Below are positions 7,636 through 15,518 of a DNA stretch of 56,993 bases, in pieces. Under the pieces are notes generated by a model. The model ran no database searches and was not told the DNA's origin. It was given only the letters and a program-made list of their open reading frames with translations. Source of the stretch: Candidatus Omnitrophota bacterium (GTDB taxonomy: Bacteria > Omnitrophota > Gorgyraeia > Gygaellales > JAMWDD01); assembly GCA_028717645.1 (NCBI GenBank), contig JAQUNK010000006.1, positions 1 to 56,993 on the forward strand. Direction: 5' to 3'. A program made the translations under genes and the position numbers. Each line of letters starts with the position of its first letter. Position 1 is the stretch's first letter.

Positions 7636-8424
7636 ATGTTTATTATCGGCGAACTGCTGAACGGGATGTATAAGGAAGTAGGCGAAGCGATCAAGAAAAA
7701 AGATAAATCCGTGATCCAGCGCATCGCCAAAGAACAGGTGGCGCGGGGAGCAGGGGCGCTAGATCTAAATTGCGGCCCGGTTTCCAAAGATCCGGTCCAG
7801 GACATGCAATGGTTGATCCAGGCCGTGCAAGAAGCAGTGGATATACCGCTTTCGCTGGATAGCACTAAAGCAAATGTTATTGCAGAGGGCCTGAAGCTGG
7901 TAAAAAATAAGGCGATCATTAATTCTACTTCTGCGGACGCCGAGAAATTGGAAATATTGGTCCCTTTGGCTATCCAGTACAACGCTTCATTGATCGGCCT
8001 TACGCTGGATAAAAAAGGCGTGCCGCAGGATAAAGACAGGCGCCTGGAATTGGCCGCGCGTATCGTAGCAGATTGCCAGGAAAAAGGATTCCCGGTCGAG
8101 AATTTATATATCGATCCGATCGTGTTGCCGGTAAATGTAGCGCAAAATCAGGCCAGGGATGTGTTGGAGGTATTACGGGAATTTAAGATCATTTCTGATC
8201 CCCCGCCCAAGACCGTTGTGGGCCTAAGCAATGTCTCACAGGGTACTTGTAACCGTAGCATTATCAACCGCACCTTTCTGGCCATGGCCATCGGTGCAGG
8301 GCTTGATGCGGCGATACTCGACCCCTTGGACAAGGAATTAATGAATGTCTTGATCACCTCCGAGCTGATCTTGAATAAGCAGATATATTGTGATTCCTAT
8401 TTAGACGCATACCGCAAGAAGTAA
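7636..8424 (+). CDS. acsE: Methyltetrahydrofolate:corrinoid iron-sulfur protein methyltransferase
   Basis: A 262-residue pterin-binding TIM barrel. GAGALDLNCGPVSKDPVQDM, IPLSLDSTKANVIAEGLKL and KAIINSTSADAEKLE are the conserved pterin-binding strands of AcsE and the MetH middle domain. It moves the methyl group from 5-methyl-tetrahydrofolate to Co(I) on AcsC/AcsD. Being folate-dependent rather than tetrahydromethanopterin-dependent marks the pathway as the bacterial form. This is the last gene of the cluster; the next ATG follows after eight bases. Confidence 0.95.
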   Translation: MFIIGELLNGMYKEVGEAIKKKDKSVIQRIAKEQVARGAGALDLNCGPVSKDPVQDMQWLIQAVQEAVDIPLSLDSTKANVIAEGLKLVKNKAIINSTSADAEKLEILVPLAIQYNASLIGLTLDKKGVPQDKDRRLELAARIVADCQEKGFPVENLYIDPIVLPVNVAQNQARDVLEVLREFKIISDPPPKTVVGLSNVSQGTCNRSIINRTFLAMAIGAGLDAAILDPLDKELMNVLITSELILNKQIYCDSYLDAYRKK

Positions 8425-8432
8425 CAATAAAT

Positions 8433-8840
8433 ATGGCAGAGAGCATTTTTGATAAAAAGATATTCAGGAACATTTTTAAATTCCATCCTTTGAAAAAAAG
8501 TTTTAGTTACGCTTTCCAGGGGCTGTGGTATATGTTCCTATGCCATCGTAATATGCGCATAATCCTGCTCTCCGGTATCCTGGCCGTTTCGCTCGGCCTT
8601 TATCTGGAGATCACCCGCATTGAATTTATTATTTTATTGGTGACTATCAGCGTAGTGTTTATCGCGGAAATGTTTAATACTGCCATTGAACTGATCATCG
8701 ATATGTTCACCGAGAAATATCATGTTCTGCTTAAGATCATCAAGGATATATCCGCAGGCGTCGTCCTGATCGCCTGCCTTAATGCCGTGGCAGTCGGCTA
8801 TTTTTTGTTCTTTAAGAGAATAGTCTTTATTTTTAAATAA
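8433..8840 (+). CDS. dgkA: DgkA-family diacylglycerol/undecaprenol kinase
   Basis: A 135-residue membrane protein with three hydrophobic helices and the DgkA signature FIAEMFNTAIELIIDM near residue 76, whose Glu and Asn residues bind metal and ATP, followed by IKDISAGVVLIACLNA. Members phosphorylate diacylglycerol or, in many bacteria, undecaprenol to recycle the lipid carrier for wall and polysaccharide synthesis. It follows acsE by eight bases and may share the transcript without a metabolic link. The substrate cannot be told from sequence alone. Confidence 0.85.
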   Translation: MAESIFDKKIFRNIFKFHPLKKSFSYAFQGLWYMFLCHRNMRIILLSGILAVSLGLYLEITRIEFIILLVTISVVFIAEMFNTAIELIIDMFTEKYHVLLKIIKDISAGVVLIACLNAVAVGYFLFFKRIVFIFK

Positions 8841-8884
8841 TTTTACGCTAATATAGTTTGCTGCTGAACTAACAGTAAGCCAAT

Positions 8885-8958
8885 GGTGGCGTAGCTCAGC
8901 CCGGTAGAGCAGGCGGCTCATACCCGCTAGGTCAACAGTTCAAATCTGTTCGCCACCA
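8885..8958 (+). tRNA. tRNA with CAT anticodon (elongator Met or Ile2)
   Basis: A full cloverleaf: acceptor GGTGGCG/CGCCACC, D-arm TAGCTCAGCCCGGTAGAGCA, anticodon stem GGCGG/CCGCT around CTCATAC (anticodon CAT), T-arm AACAG-TTCAAAT-CTGTT, discriminator A. No CCA is encoded. The paired G1-C72 argues against an initiator tRNA. The segment AGCAGGCG.CTCATA resembles bacterial tRNA-Ile2, whose C34 is changed to lysidine by TilS, and tilS lies just downstream; CATACCC is also seen in some elongator tRNA-Met. I cannot decide between Met and Ile2 by eye. Confidence 0.9.
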
Positions 8959-8986
8959 CTTTTTCAAGAATAAGCAGTATTAAATA

Positions 8987-9080
8987 GGTGGTTCTCCCGC
9001 CTGCTTTAGAGAGATTCGGGACGGGATCCCGACCAAAGCAGTTAAGAGATTGGGTCGGGAAAATCCAGTCGCCACCACCA
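8987..9080 (+). pseudogene. Degenerate tRNA-derived sequence with encoded CCA
   Basis: The left end GGTGG pairs with the right end, CGCCACC followed by ACCA, the same acceptor end as the intact tRNA just upstream. A T-stem-like ATTGG/CCAGT flanks an enlarged 11-base loop in place of TTCAAAT. The interior has no D-arm or anticodon arm but holds a nested inverted repeat: CTGCTTT (9001-9007)/AAAGCAG (9035-9041) around the palindrome CGGGATCCCG (9022-9031). I read it as a tRNA copy disrupted by a palindromic insertion, starting at TTCTCCCGCC (8992-9001), a 10-mer repeated elsewhere in the window. Confidence 0.5.
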
Positions 9081-9109
9081 TTCATTAATAAACTCACCGC
9101 ATAAATAAA

Positions 9110-10099
9110 ATGCTCATTCCGAAGATAAAACAAACCATCAAGAAATTCGGGCTTATCCAGAAGCATGAGACAGTGCTGGTAGCGGTTTCCGGTGGCCCGG
9201 ATTCCGTGGCCCTGCTTTATTTATTGAGCGCTTTAAAAAAAGACCTGAAGATCGACCTTTGCGTGGCGCACCTGGACCACATGTTAAGGAAAGATTCCAT
9301 CAAGGATAGGGAATTTGTTTTAGATCTAGCTAAGAAACTGAACTTACCGGTAGTGATCGGCAGGGTAGATATCGCCAAATTTTCCGAAGATGGTTCCCTG
9401 GAAGAGGTAGCTCGAAATAAGAGGCAGGAATTCCTTTTTAGGGTAGCCAAGAGGTGTAAGGCGCATAAGATCGCCCTGGCACACAACCGCGACGACCAGG
9501 CGGAAACCGTGCTGATGCGTATCGTCAGGGGTTCCGGCCTCTATGGCCTGAATGCTATTTTGCCCAAAAGGCGCATCAATGGTTTTTCGCTGATCCGGCC
9601 CTTGATAGAAACTTCCCGTAAGGAAATAGAGGCTTATTTAAAGAGAAAGAAGGTAAGCGCGCGCCTCGATAAAACGAATTTAGAAGACATCTATTTTCGC
9701 AATAAAATAAGAAATAAGCTCCTGCCGTATTTAGAGAGAGATTATAATCCTAATATCAAGGGTGTTTTGGCGAACCTTGCTTCAACGGTGGCAGTAGACT
9801 ATGATTTTTTGGTAAAACAGGCAAGCCGTATTTTCAGGCAGAACCGTAAAATCGGCAAGGATAATCAGGTTGGGTTTGATCTGGAGAAATTATGCAGGCT
9901 CCACCCGGCCATGTTCAGGCTGGTTGTCCGCCTGGCCTATGCCCAGCTAAAAGGAAATTTAAGGAGGCTCACCTTTCAGCATTTGAAAGAGGTCGAAGAC
10001 CTCGTTTTTAACCGGCCGGGTAATTCCATCGTGGACCTGCCAGGAGAGATCTCCGCTAAAAAAAAGAAGAAAACCGTAAATTTCTATATGCGCCGATAG
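9110..10099 (+). CDS. tilS: tRNA(Ile)-lysidine synthase
   Basis: A 329-residue N-type ATP pyrophosphatase with the PP-loop SGGPDS at residues 27-32, LCVAHLDHMLR near 50, and LAHNRDDQAETVLMRIVRGSGLYGL near 123, all diagnostic of TilS. The enzyme converts C34 of tRNA-Ile2 (CAT) to lysidine so that it reads AUA. After the catalytic domain there is a helical region but little of the C-terminal domain of the long forms, so this is a short-to-medium TilS. A CAT tRNA lies about 150 bases upstream. Confidence 0.93.
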   Translation: MLIPKIKQTIKKFGLIQKHETVLVAVSGGPDSVALLYLLSALKKDLKIDLCVAHLDHMLRKDSIKDREFVLDLAKKLNLPVVIGRVDIAKFSEDGSLEEVARNKRQEFLFRVAKRCKAHKIALAHNRDDQAETVLMRIVRGSGLYGLNAILPKRRINGFSLIRPLIETSRKEIEAYLKRKKVSARLDKTNLEDIYFRNKIRNKLLPYLERDYNPNIKGVLANLASTVAVDYDFLVKQASRIFRQNRKIGKDNQVGFDLEKLCRLHPAMFRLVVRLAYAQLKGNLRRLTFQHLKEVEDLVFNRPGNSIVDLPGEISAKKKKKTVNFYMRR

Positions 10100-10109
10100 C
10101 AATAACTCC

Positions 10110-10138
10110 TTGATTTTATTGAAACTTGCGGCTATAAT
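10110..10138 (+). promoter_or_regulatory. Sigma-70-type promoter of ftsH
   Basis: TTGATT (10110-10115), a 17-base spacer, then a perfect TATAAT (10133-10138). This predicts a start near 10145 and a leader of about 23 bases before ATG 10168, containing AAAGGAAGG as ribosome-binding site. The position between tilS and ftsH suits a new transcription unit. Confidence 0.65.
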
Positions 10139-10167
10139 AAAAGTTCCCAAAAAGGAAGGAAATAATT

Positions 10168-12039
10168 ATGACAAGAATGAATAACAGGCACAAGAAAGGT
10201 AAGGCCCCGAAGCCCAGATTCCTGGAGACCCCCAATGTATTTTTTCTGGTTATCCTGACTTTGGTGACCATATTTGTTTTTTCGTCGAAGTGGTTTCCGA
10301 CGAAATCTTACGGGGAATTTTACAGGATACTCAAAGATAACCCGAAAGAAATAAAAGCAATCGTAAAAATAGATAGCACACTTCAGGTGGTTACCCCGAA
10401 GGAAGAGATATACCGCGTTTATATCCCGGATAACGACCAGGGGCTCCTGGAGCTTATTAAGCAAAATGTCGAAGATTTCAGCATCCGGCCGGCCAGCATG
10501 CTTGGAGGGATAATCGCCAGTATTCTGCCGGTGATCCTTTTTGTCGGGCTCTGGTGGTTTTTGATGTCCCGCGGCGAACAGATGGGGAGCCGGCTATTTT
10601 CTTTCGGCAAGGTAAGGCCCAAGATGCACATCGAAGGCGAGGGTGACAAAATTACCTTTAATGATGTTGCCGGAGTGGACGAGGCCAAAGAAGAATTAAA
10701 AGAAGTGATCGAATTTTTAAAAGACCCGAAAAAGTTCCAGAAGCTGGGAGGTAAGATCCCCAAGGGAGTTTTATTGATCGGTCCTCCGGGCTGCGGCAAG
10801 ACCCTGATCGCCAAGGCAGTGGCAGGTGAGGCAGGGGTGCCTTTTTTCAGCATTTCCGGTTCGGATTTTGTAGAGATGTTCGTCGGCGTAGGCGCTTCGC
10901 GTGTACGCGATTTATTTGAGCAGGGAAGGAAAGCGGCCATTGCTTCGGGAAAAGGCGCGATCGTTTTTATCGATGAAATAGACGCTGTGGGGCGCCTGCG
11001 TTTTTCTGGTATTGGCGGCGGCCACGATGAAAGAGAACAGACCTTAAACCAGTTGTTGGTAGAGATGGATGGATTCGATACGACGCAAGGGCTGATCCTT
11101 ATCGCTGCAACCAACAGGCCAGATACCCTGGATCCTGCGCTGCTTAGGCCCGGCAGGTTTGACCGCCAGATCATCGTTAGTTTTCCCGATATTACCGGAA
11201 GAGAAGCGATATTAAAGGTGCATACAAGAAAGATAAAGTTGGCCCCGAACGTAGATTTAAAATCCATTGCCCGCCAGACGCCGGGTTTTTCCGGAGCTGA
11301 CCTGGCTAACCTTTGCAACGAGGCTGCCTTACTTGCCGCCAGAAATAATAAAGAAGCGGTAGATAAACAGGAAATGGAAAAATCCATTGAACGCGTAATG
11401 ATGGGGCCGGAGAAAAAGAGCCACGTTATGTCAAAGCGCGAGAAGGAAATTACCGCTACCCATGAGGCTGGGCATGCGTTGCTATCTTTGCTTATTCCGG
11501 AAGCGGACCCACTAAAGAAGGTTTCGATTATCCCGCGCGGCCTGGCTGGAGGATATACCTTTACTCCGCCGGTCGAGGACAAACATTATTACACCAAGAA
11601 AGAATTATTGGCCAGGGTTACCGTTATGCTCGGTGGTCGGGCCAGCGAAGAAATAACCTTGAACGAAGTGACCACGGGCGCGCAGAATGATCTAGAAGCG
11701 GCCACGCATATGGCACGGCGCATGGTCATGGAATTTGGCATGTCGGAAAATCTGGGTCATATGACCCTGGGCAGGCGTGAAGGCATGGTTTTTCTGGGCC
11801 GGGATATGTTCGAAGAGAAAAATTACAGCGATGAGACCGCCCGGCGAATAGATGAAGAGATAAGAAAGATAGTAGATGACACTTATTCACAGGCTAAAAA
11901 TATGCTCACGGAAAACCGTGATAAACTAAAACTTCTTGCTACAACCCTGCTAGAAAAAGAAGTGATGGATGATGAAGAAGTAAAACAACTTTTAGGTTTG
12001 AATAATCCTCCTTCTCCCGCCTCAGGCGGAAGCGCTTAA
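10168..12039 (+). CDS. ftsH: ATP-dependent zinc metalloprotease FtsH
   Basis: A 623-residue membrane AAA+ protease. Helix 1 is [17 protein letters not shown] (about 24-40), a small periplasmic domain follows, and helix 2 lies near 112-130. Walker A is GPPGCGKT near 205, Walker B is [11 protein letters not shown], the second region of homology is [18 protein letters not shown], and the zinc site HEAGH starts at residue 432 with the distal Asp in [11 protein letters not shown]. It degrades unstable membrane and cytosolic proteins. The last residues ([12 protein letters not shown]) come from a GC-rich inverted repeat, so the tail may have been added by a repeat insertion. Confidence 0.97.
   Translation: MTRMNNRHKKGKAPKPRFLETPNVFFLVILTLVTIFVFSSKWFPTKSYGEFYRILKDNPKEIKAIVKIDSTLQVVTPKEEIYRVYIPDNDQGLLELIKQNVEDFSIRPASMLGGIIASILPVILFVGLWWFLMSRGEQMGSRLFSFGKVRPKMHIEGEGDKITFNDVAGVDEAKEELKEVIEFLKDPKKFQKLGGKIPKGVLLIGPPGCGKTLIAKAVAGEAGVPFFSISGSDFVEMFVGVGASRVRDLFEQGRKAAIASGKGAIVFIDEIDAVGRLRFSGIGGGHDEREQTLNQLLVEMDGFDTTQGLILIAATNRPDTLDPALLRPGRFDRQIIVSFPDITGREAILKVHTRKIKLAPNVDLKSIARQTPGFSGADLANLCNEAALLAARNNKEAVDKQEMEKSIERVMMGPEKKSHVMSKREKEITATHEAGHALLSLLIPEADPLKKVSIIPRGLAGGYTFTPPVEDKHYYTKKELLARVTVMLGGRASEEITLNEVTTGAQNDLEAATHMARRMVMEFGMSENLGHMTLGRREGMVFLGRDMFEEKNYSDETARRIDEEIRKIVDDTYSQAKNMLTENRDKLKLLATTLLEKEVMDDEEVKQLLGLNNPPSPASGGSA
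12012..12029 (+). repeat. Short GC-rich inverted repeat at the ftsH 3-prime end
   Basis: TTCTCCCGCC (12012-12021) followed by TCA and GGCGG (12025-12029) gives a CCGCC/GGCGG hairpin inside the last codons of ftsH. The 10-mer TTCTCCCGCC also occurs at 8992-9001 and 15350-15359, both times at the point where a tRNA-like sequence breaks off. It may be one end of a small dispersed palindromic element. Confidence 0.4.
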
Positions 12040-12044
12040 CCTAT

Positions 12045-13235
12045 ATGCATGTCGTCTCTTACTCGAAGTTACGCGACATAAAAAGATTAATGCAGGAAAT
12101 CGGCGTCGATGCCTACGGTATCAATCTGATGCTACCTAAGGCGGCTACTCGCCTGGTTAAGTTCACTAACCTCTCGAATATCGCGGCAAATATCTTAAAA
12201 CAGGAAATGCTTTCTTTCGGAGCAGATGTGTCTATCGCCCGCGGCTCGCTTACCGGCGAGACCAGGAGGACGGATGGCCTGCTTATGGGCAATCTTTCCC
12301 AATACCAGAAGCTTATCGCCAAACTTAAGTTCCAGCCTTTTGGCCTAAGCAATTTTTCCCGGTATCTGGAGAATGTGCTGGAGAATTATCAAAAAGAAAA
12401 ATTTATTTTGGCCCTGGGAAAGCATAGATTTGATCTTTCCCGCCGCACACTGGTCATGGGTATCGTTAATCTTACCCGCGATTCTTTTTCCAGAGACGGC
12501 CTGTATGGCCTGCCGCCACAGCGTATCGCAAGAATAATCGAAGAGCGGGTAAGGGGCGGGGCAGATATCATTGACCTGGGCGCTGAATCATCGCGTCCCG
12601 GTGCAAGGCCGGTAACGGCCAAAGAAGAATTAAGGCGCATCTTGCCGGTTCTAAAAATAATCGCCAAAAAAATAAAGGTACCTGTTTCCGTGGATACATA
12701 TAAACCCGAAGTCGCCAAGGCGGCCTTGGACAGCGGCGCTGTTTTGATAAACGATATTTCTGCCTTAAAAAATAATAAAATGGCCAAGCTGATCTCGCGT
12801 TATAAGGCGGGCGTAGTATTGATGCATAAAAAGGGTTCACCTCTCTCTATGCAGAAGAAACCGCAGTATCAGTCTTTGGTCAGTGAGATCATGCAGTATT
12901 TGGATAAATCCGTCGATACTGCACTTGATGCGGGGATAAAAAAAGAAAAGATCATTATCGATCCGGGGATCGGTTTTGGCAAGACCCTGGGGCATAACCT
13001 GGAGATCTTAAGCCGGCTGGCGGAATTTAAAAGCCTGGGGTTTCCTTTGCTGGTGGGTGTATCCAGAAAATCTTTTATCGGCAAGGTAGCGGATAAGCCG
13101 GTCGAAGAAAGGCTTTATGGCAGCATTGCCGCCGGGATCCTGGCAGTAAAGAACGGGGCGCATATCCTGCGGGTCCATGATGTAAAAGAAACAAAAGAGG
13201 CATTGCAAATAGCTGATGCCATAATAAAGGGATAA
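12045..13235 (+). CDS. folP: Dihydropteroate synthase with N-terminal extension
   Basis: A 396-residue protein. Residues from about 140 form the FolP TIM barrel: LVMGIVNLTRDSFSRDG (usual form MGILNVTPDSFSDGG), IIDLGAESSRPGARPV near 180, VSVDTYKPEVAKAALDSGA, and IDPGIGFGKTLGHNLEIL. It joins 6-hydroxymethyl-dihydropterin pyrophosphate to p-aminobenzoate. The first 130 residues or so are an extra alpha/beta domain with no recognised catalytic motif, seen in some long DHPS proteins. Folate is also the methyl carrier for acsE here. The Pro of the NxTPDS loop is Arg, a mild departure. Confidence 0.92.
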   Translation: MHVVSYSKLRDIKRLMQEIGVDAYGINLMLPKAATRLVKFTNLSNIAANILKQEMLSFGADVSIARGSLTGETRRTDGLLMGNLSQYQKLIAKLKFQPFGLSNFSRYLENVLENYQKEKFILALGKHRFDLSRRTLVMGIVNLTRDSFSRDGLYGLPPQRIARIIEERVRGGADIIDLGAESSRPGARPVTAKEELRRILPVLKIIAKKIKVPVSVDTYKPEVAKAALDSGAVLINDISALKNNKMAKLISRYKAGVVLMHKKGSPLSMQKKPQYQSLVSEIMQYLDKSVDTALDAGIKKEKIIIDPGIGFGKTLGHNLEILSRLAEFKSLGFPLLVGVSRKSFIGKVADKPVEERLYGSIAAGILAVKNGAHILRVHDVKETKEALQIADAIIKG

Positions 13236-13237
13236 AG

Positions 13238-13945
13238 ATGCCAAAGCTGGGCGTGAATATTGACCACACTGCGTCGTTACGGCAATTAAGGAATGGGATA
13301 GAGCCGGAGATCATTTCCTGCGCGATCTTGTGCGAGTCTGCCGGATGCGACAGCATTGTGGTACACCTGCGCGAAGACCAGAGGCACATACAGGAGAAGG
13401 ATGTTTATTTATTGAAGAAGGCAGTGAAGACCAAGTTAAATTTAGAAATGGCGACGAGTAAAAAAATCATCGAAGTGGCGTGTCTGGCAAAACCGCATCA
13501 GGCGACATTGGTCCCTGAGAAAAGGCAGGAAGTGACCACAGAGGGCGGACTGGATGTATTGAAGAATGCTCAAAAGGTCGCTGACGCCGTTTCCCGGCTA
13601 AAAGGCGCAGGCATAGAGGTGAGCTTATTCATCGACCCCCAGAGAAAACAAATTGAAGCAGCCAGTAAACTTGTGGGTATGATCGAACTGCATACCGGTA
13701 GATACGCCAACGCTTCTTTGGCAAGCAGGAACAAATATTTGGATGAGTTGGTGGATGCAGTGCATTACGCCAAAGACCTGGGCCTGATCGTTAACGCAGG
13801 CCATGGGCTGGATTACGATAATGTGGTGCCTGTGGCAACAATTGAGGGGATAGAAGAATTGAATATCGGCTACAGCATTATCTGCCAGTCGGTGTTCACC
13901 GGCCTGGGAAGAGCGGTAAAAAAGATGAAGGAGCTGGTCAGCTAA
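13238..13945 (+). CDS. pdxJ: Pyridoxine 5'-phosphate synthase
   Basis: A 235-residue TIM-barrel protein starting KLGVNIDHTASLRQLR, the PdxJ phosphate- and substrate-binding start, with VVHLREDQRHIQEKDV near residue 46, EMATSKKIIEVA, and NAGHGLDYDNVVPVA near 187. It condenses 1-deoxy-xylulose 5-phosphate with 3-amino-2-oxopropyl phosphate to pyridoxine phosphate. The ATG is two bases after folP, and acpS follows after one base, a common bacterial gene pair. Confidence 0.95.
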   Translation: MPKLGVNIDHTASLRQLRNGIEPEIISCAILCESAGCDSIVVHLREDQRHIQEKDVYLLKKAVKTKLNLEMATSKKIIEVACLAKPHQATLVPEKRQEVTTEGGLDVLKNAQKVADAVSRLKGAGIEVSLFIDPQRKQIEAASKLVGMIELHTGRYANASLASRNKYLDELVDAVHYAKDLGLIVNAGHGLDYDNVVPVATIEGIEELNIGYSIICQSVFTGLGRAVKKMKELVS

Positions 13946-13946
13946 A

Positions 13947-14303
13947 ATGGTCATAGGTAATGGTGTGGATATCATTGAAGTAAAAAGAGTGCGCCAGGCA
14001 TCCCTTAAATGGGGAAACGATTTTTTGAAGCGCATTTTTACTGATAAAGAACTTAAAAATGCTGAGAGCCGCGTGACAAAATATGAGCATCTTGCCGGCA
14101 GGTTTGCTGCGAAAGAAGCGGTCTTTAAGGCGCTTTTGGACAAGGAAATAAGCTGGAAAGATATCGAGATCTCTAATGATAAGGACGGCAGGCCTGTCTG
14201 TACTTTGCTCAGGCGTGCCAAGAAAAATTACGAAATACACATCTCTATTTCCCATGTCAAAAATTATGCGGTTGCCAGCGCGGTTGTTATACAGAAAAGC
14301 TGA
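13947..14303 (+). CDS. acpS: Holo-[acyl-carrier-protein] synthase
   Basis: A 118-residue phosphopantetheinyl transferase with the two AcpS motifs GNGVDIIEVKRV near residue 4 (Mg2+-binding Asp) and RFAAKEAVFKAL near residue 51. It moves 4'-phosphopantetheine from CoA to acyl carrier protein. It sits between pdxJ and the NAD(P)HX dehydratase gene, an arrangement seen widely in bacteria, and overlaps the next gene by 50 bases. Length is typical. Confidence 0.95.
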   Translation: MVIGNGVDIIEVKRVRQASLKWGNDFLKRIFTDKELKNAESRVTKYEHLAGRFAAKEAVFKALLDKEISWKDIEISNDKDGRPVCTLLRRAKKNYEIHISISHVKNYAVASAVVIQKS

Positions 14304-15114
14304 TTCTCATAAAGGAGATTTCGGGCACATCCTTATTTTGGCGGGAAGTGCCAAATTTTCGGGTGCTGCGGTCCTAAGCGCAGAAGCAGCCATGTGTACC
14401 GGCGCGGGCCTGGTAACCCTGGGCATACCCGCTAGCCTTAATACCGCGATAATCAGGATCAAGCCCAAAGAAGTAATGACCTTGCCTTTGCCTGAAACCA
14501 GGGAAGGGACGTTGAGTGCCTTGGCTTACGCCAGGATAAAAGAATTCACCGGGCATACGGATATCGTGCTTATCGGCCCGGGCCTGTCGCAGCATAGATC
14601 CACGCAGGGCCTGGCAAGAAAGGTCATTAAGAGCATTGATCTGCCGATGATCATAGATGCGGATGGCCTTAATGCGTTAAGCGGGCACTTGGGGATATTA
14701 AAGAAAAAAAATAATCTGATCTTGACACCTCATCCGGGCGAGATGGCTCGTCTTTTGAATACGCGTATAGAAACGGTCCAAAAGAGCAGAAATACTATTG
14801 CAAAACAATTCGCTTCCAGGTATAATTTAACAATTATTTTAAAGGGGCATCATAGCATAGTAGCCGATAGGAAAAATAGCTATATCAATAAGACCGGTAA
14901 CCCGGGCATGAGCACGGCGGGAAGCGGCGATGTGCTTGCCGGCATGCTCGCTGCTTTAAGCGCCCAGGGCCTGGATGATTTTACGGCGGCTAAATATGCC
15001 GTTTATTTGCACGGGTTGGCGGGTGACCTGGCGGCTAGAGCGAAGACTCAGATGGCTATGATTGCTTCTGATATCATTGCTGAAATACCCCGGGCGATTA
15101 AATTAAGTTCATAG
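14254..15114 (+). CDS. nnrD: ADP/ATP-dependent NAD(P)H-hydrate dehydratase (NnrD domain only)
   Basis: From ATG 14254 this gives 286 residues of ribokinase fold. SHKGDFGHILILAGSAKFSGAA sits near the start, LIGPGLSQ and MIIDADGLNAL follow, and the C-terminal nucleotide-binding motif is NPGMSTAGSGDVLAGMLAAL. It repairs hydrated NADH and NADPH. The ORF-track start (14176) lies deep in acpS and is unlikely; 14254 and 14266 both fit the family N-terminus and neither has a clear ribosome-binding site. The usual epimerase partner domain NnrE is absent, so epimerisation must be encoded elsewhere or be spontaneous. Confidence 0.9.
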   Translation: MSKIMRLPARLLYRKADSHKGDFGHILILAGSAKFSGAAVLSAEAAMCTGAGLVTLGIPASLNTAIIRIKPKEVMTLPLPETREGTLSALAYARIKEFTGHTDIVLIGPGLSQHRSTQGLARKVIKSIDLPMIIDADGLNALSGHLGILKKKNNLILTPHPGEMARLLNTRIETVQKSRNTIAKQFASRYNLTIILKGHHSIVADRKNSYINKTGNPGMSTAGSGDVLAGMLAALSAQGLDDFTAAKYAVYLHGLAGDLAARAKTQMAMIASDIIAEIPRAIKLSS

Positions 15115-15136
15115 TTCCTTCTAAATAGCGAGCGAC

Positions 15137-15212
15137 GCCGGCGTAGCTCAGTTGGTAGAGCAGCTGTTTTGTAAACAGCGGGTCGGGGGTTCGATTCCTC
15201 TCGCCGGCTCCA
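15137..15212 (+). tRNA. tRNA-Thr (TGT)
   Basis: Acceptor GCCGGCG/CGCCGGC, D-arm TAGCTCAGTTGGTAGAGCA, anticodon stem GCTGT/ACAGC with loop TTTGTAA (anticodon TGT), T-arm GGGGGTTCGATTCCTCT, discriminator T and an encoded CCA. It is the first of a cluster that fills the 400-base gap between nnrD and the glycan locus. Confidence 0.95.
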
Positions 15213-15225
15213 TTATAAATTTTTC

Positions 15226-15308
15226 GGGCAGGTACCCAAGTGGCCAAAGGGGGCAGACTGTAAATCTGCTGCACTAGTGCTTCAGAGGTTCGAATCCTCT
15301 CCTGCCCA
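15226..15308 (+). tRNA. tRNA-Tyr (GTA)
   Basis: Acceptor GGGCAGG/CCTGCCC with discriminator A; anticodon stem GCAGA/TCTGC around CTGTAAA (anticodon GTA); a long variable arm (TGCACTAGTGC) as expected for class II tRNA-Tyr in bacteria; T-arm AGAGGTTCGAATCCTCT. CCA is not encoded. Confidence 0.95.
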
Positions 15309-15318
15309 TTTTATTTAC

Positions 15319-15359
15319 GCGGGTGTAGTTCAATGGCAGAACAATAGCCTTCTCCCGCC
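15319..15359 (+). pseudogene. Truncated tRNA-Gly copy (5-prime half only)
   Basis: Bases 15319-15352 are identical over 34 nt to the 5-prime half of the intact tRNA-Gly that begins at 15401, up to the anticodon loop. The copy then switches to TCCCGCC, so the junction reads TTCTCCCGCC (15350-15359), the 10-mer shared with 8992 and 12012. The 41 bases up to the intact gene hold no T-arm; only a small ATTAC/GTAAT hairpin is seen. This is a partial tandem duplication, not a functional tRNA. Confidence 0.8.
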
Positions 15360-15400
15360 ATTTAAAAGAGGAAAAGGTTATTACTGATTTGTAATGTTTT

Positions 15401-15474
15401 GCGGGTGTAGTTCAATGGCAGAACAATAGCCTTCCAAGCTATATATGACGGTTCGATCCCGTTCACCCGCTCCA
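15401..15474 (+). tRNA. tRNA-Gly (TCC)
   Basis: Acceptor GCGGGTG/CACCCGC, D-arm TAGTTCAATGGCAGAACA, anticodon stem ATAGC/GCTAT around CTTCCAA (anticodon TCC), T-arm ACGGTTCGATCCCGT, discriminator T and encoded CCA. A 5-prime half copy precedes it. Confidence 0.95.
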
Positions 15475-15518
15475 TGAATAATAGACCAGGATCACGCCAC
15501 TAGAAGAACAACTCCCCG

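Noticed and set aside
10419-11582. 387-codon ORF on the minus strand inside ftsH
   Set aside because: It is antisense to the conserved FtsH ATPase domain, Ser/Pro-rich in translation and has no motif; it is a shadow of codon bias.
15113-15518. CRISPR or att site in the tRNA cluster
   Set aside because: The only repeat is the partial tRNA-Gly copy; no regularly spaced repeats, no integrase gene nearby.
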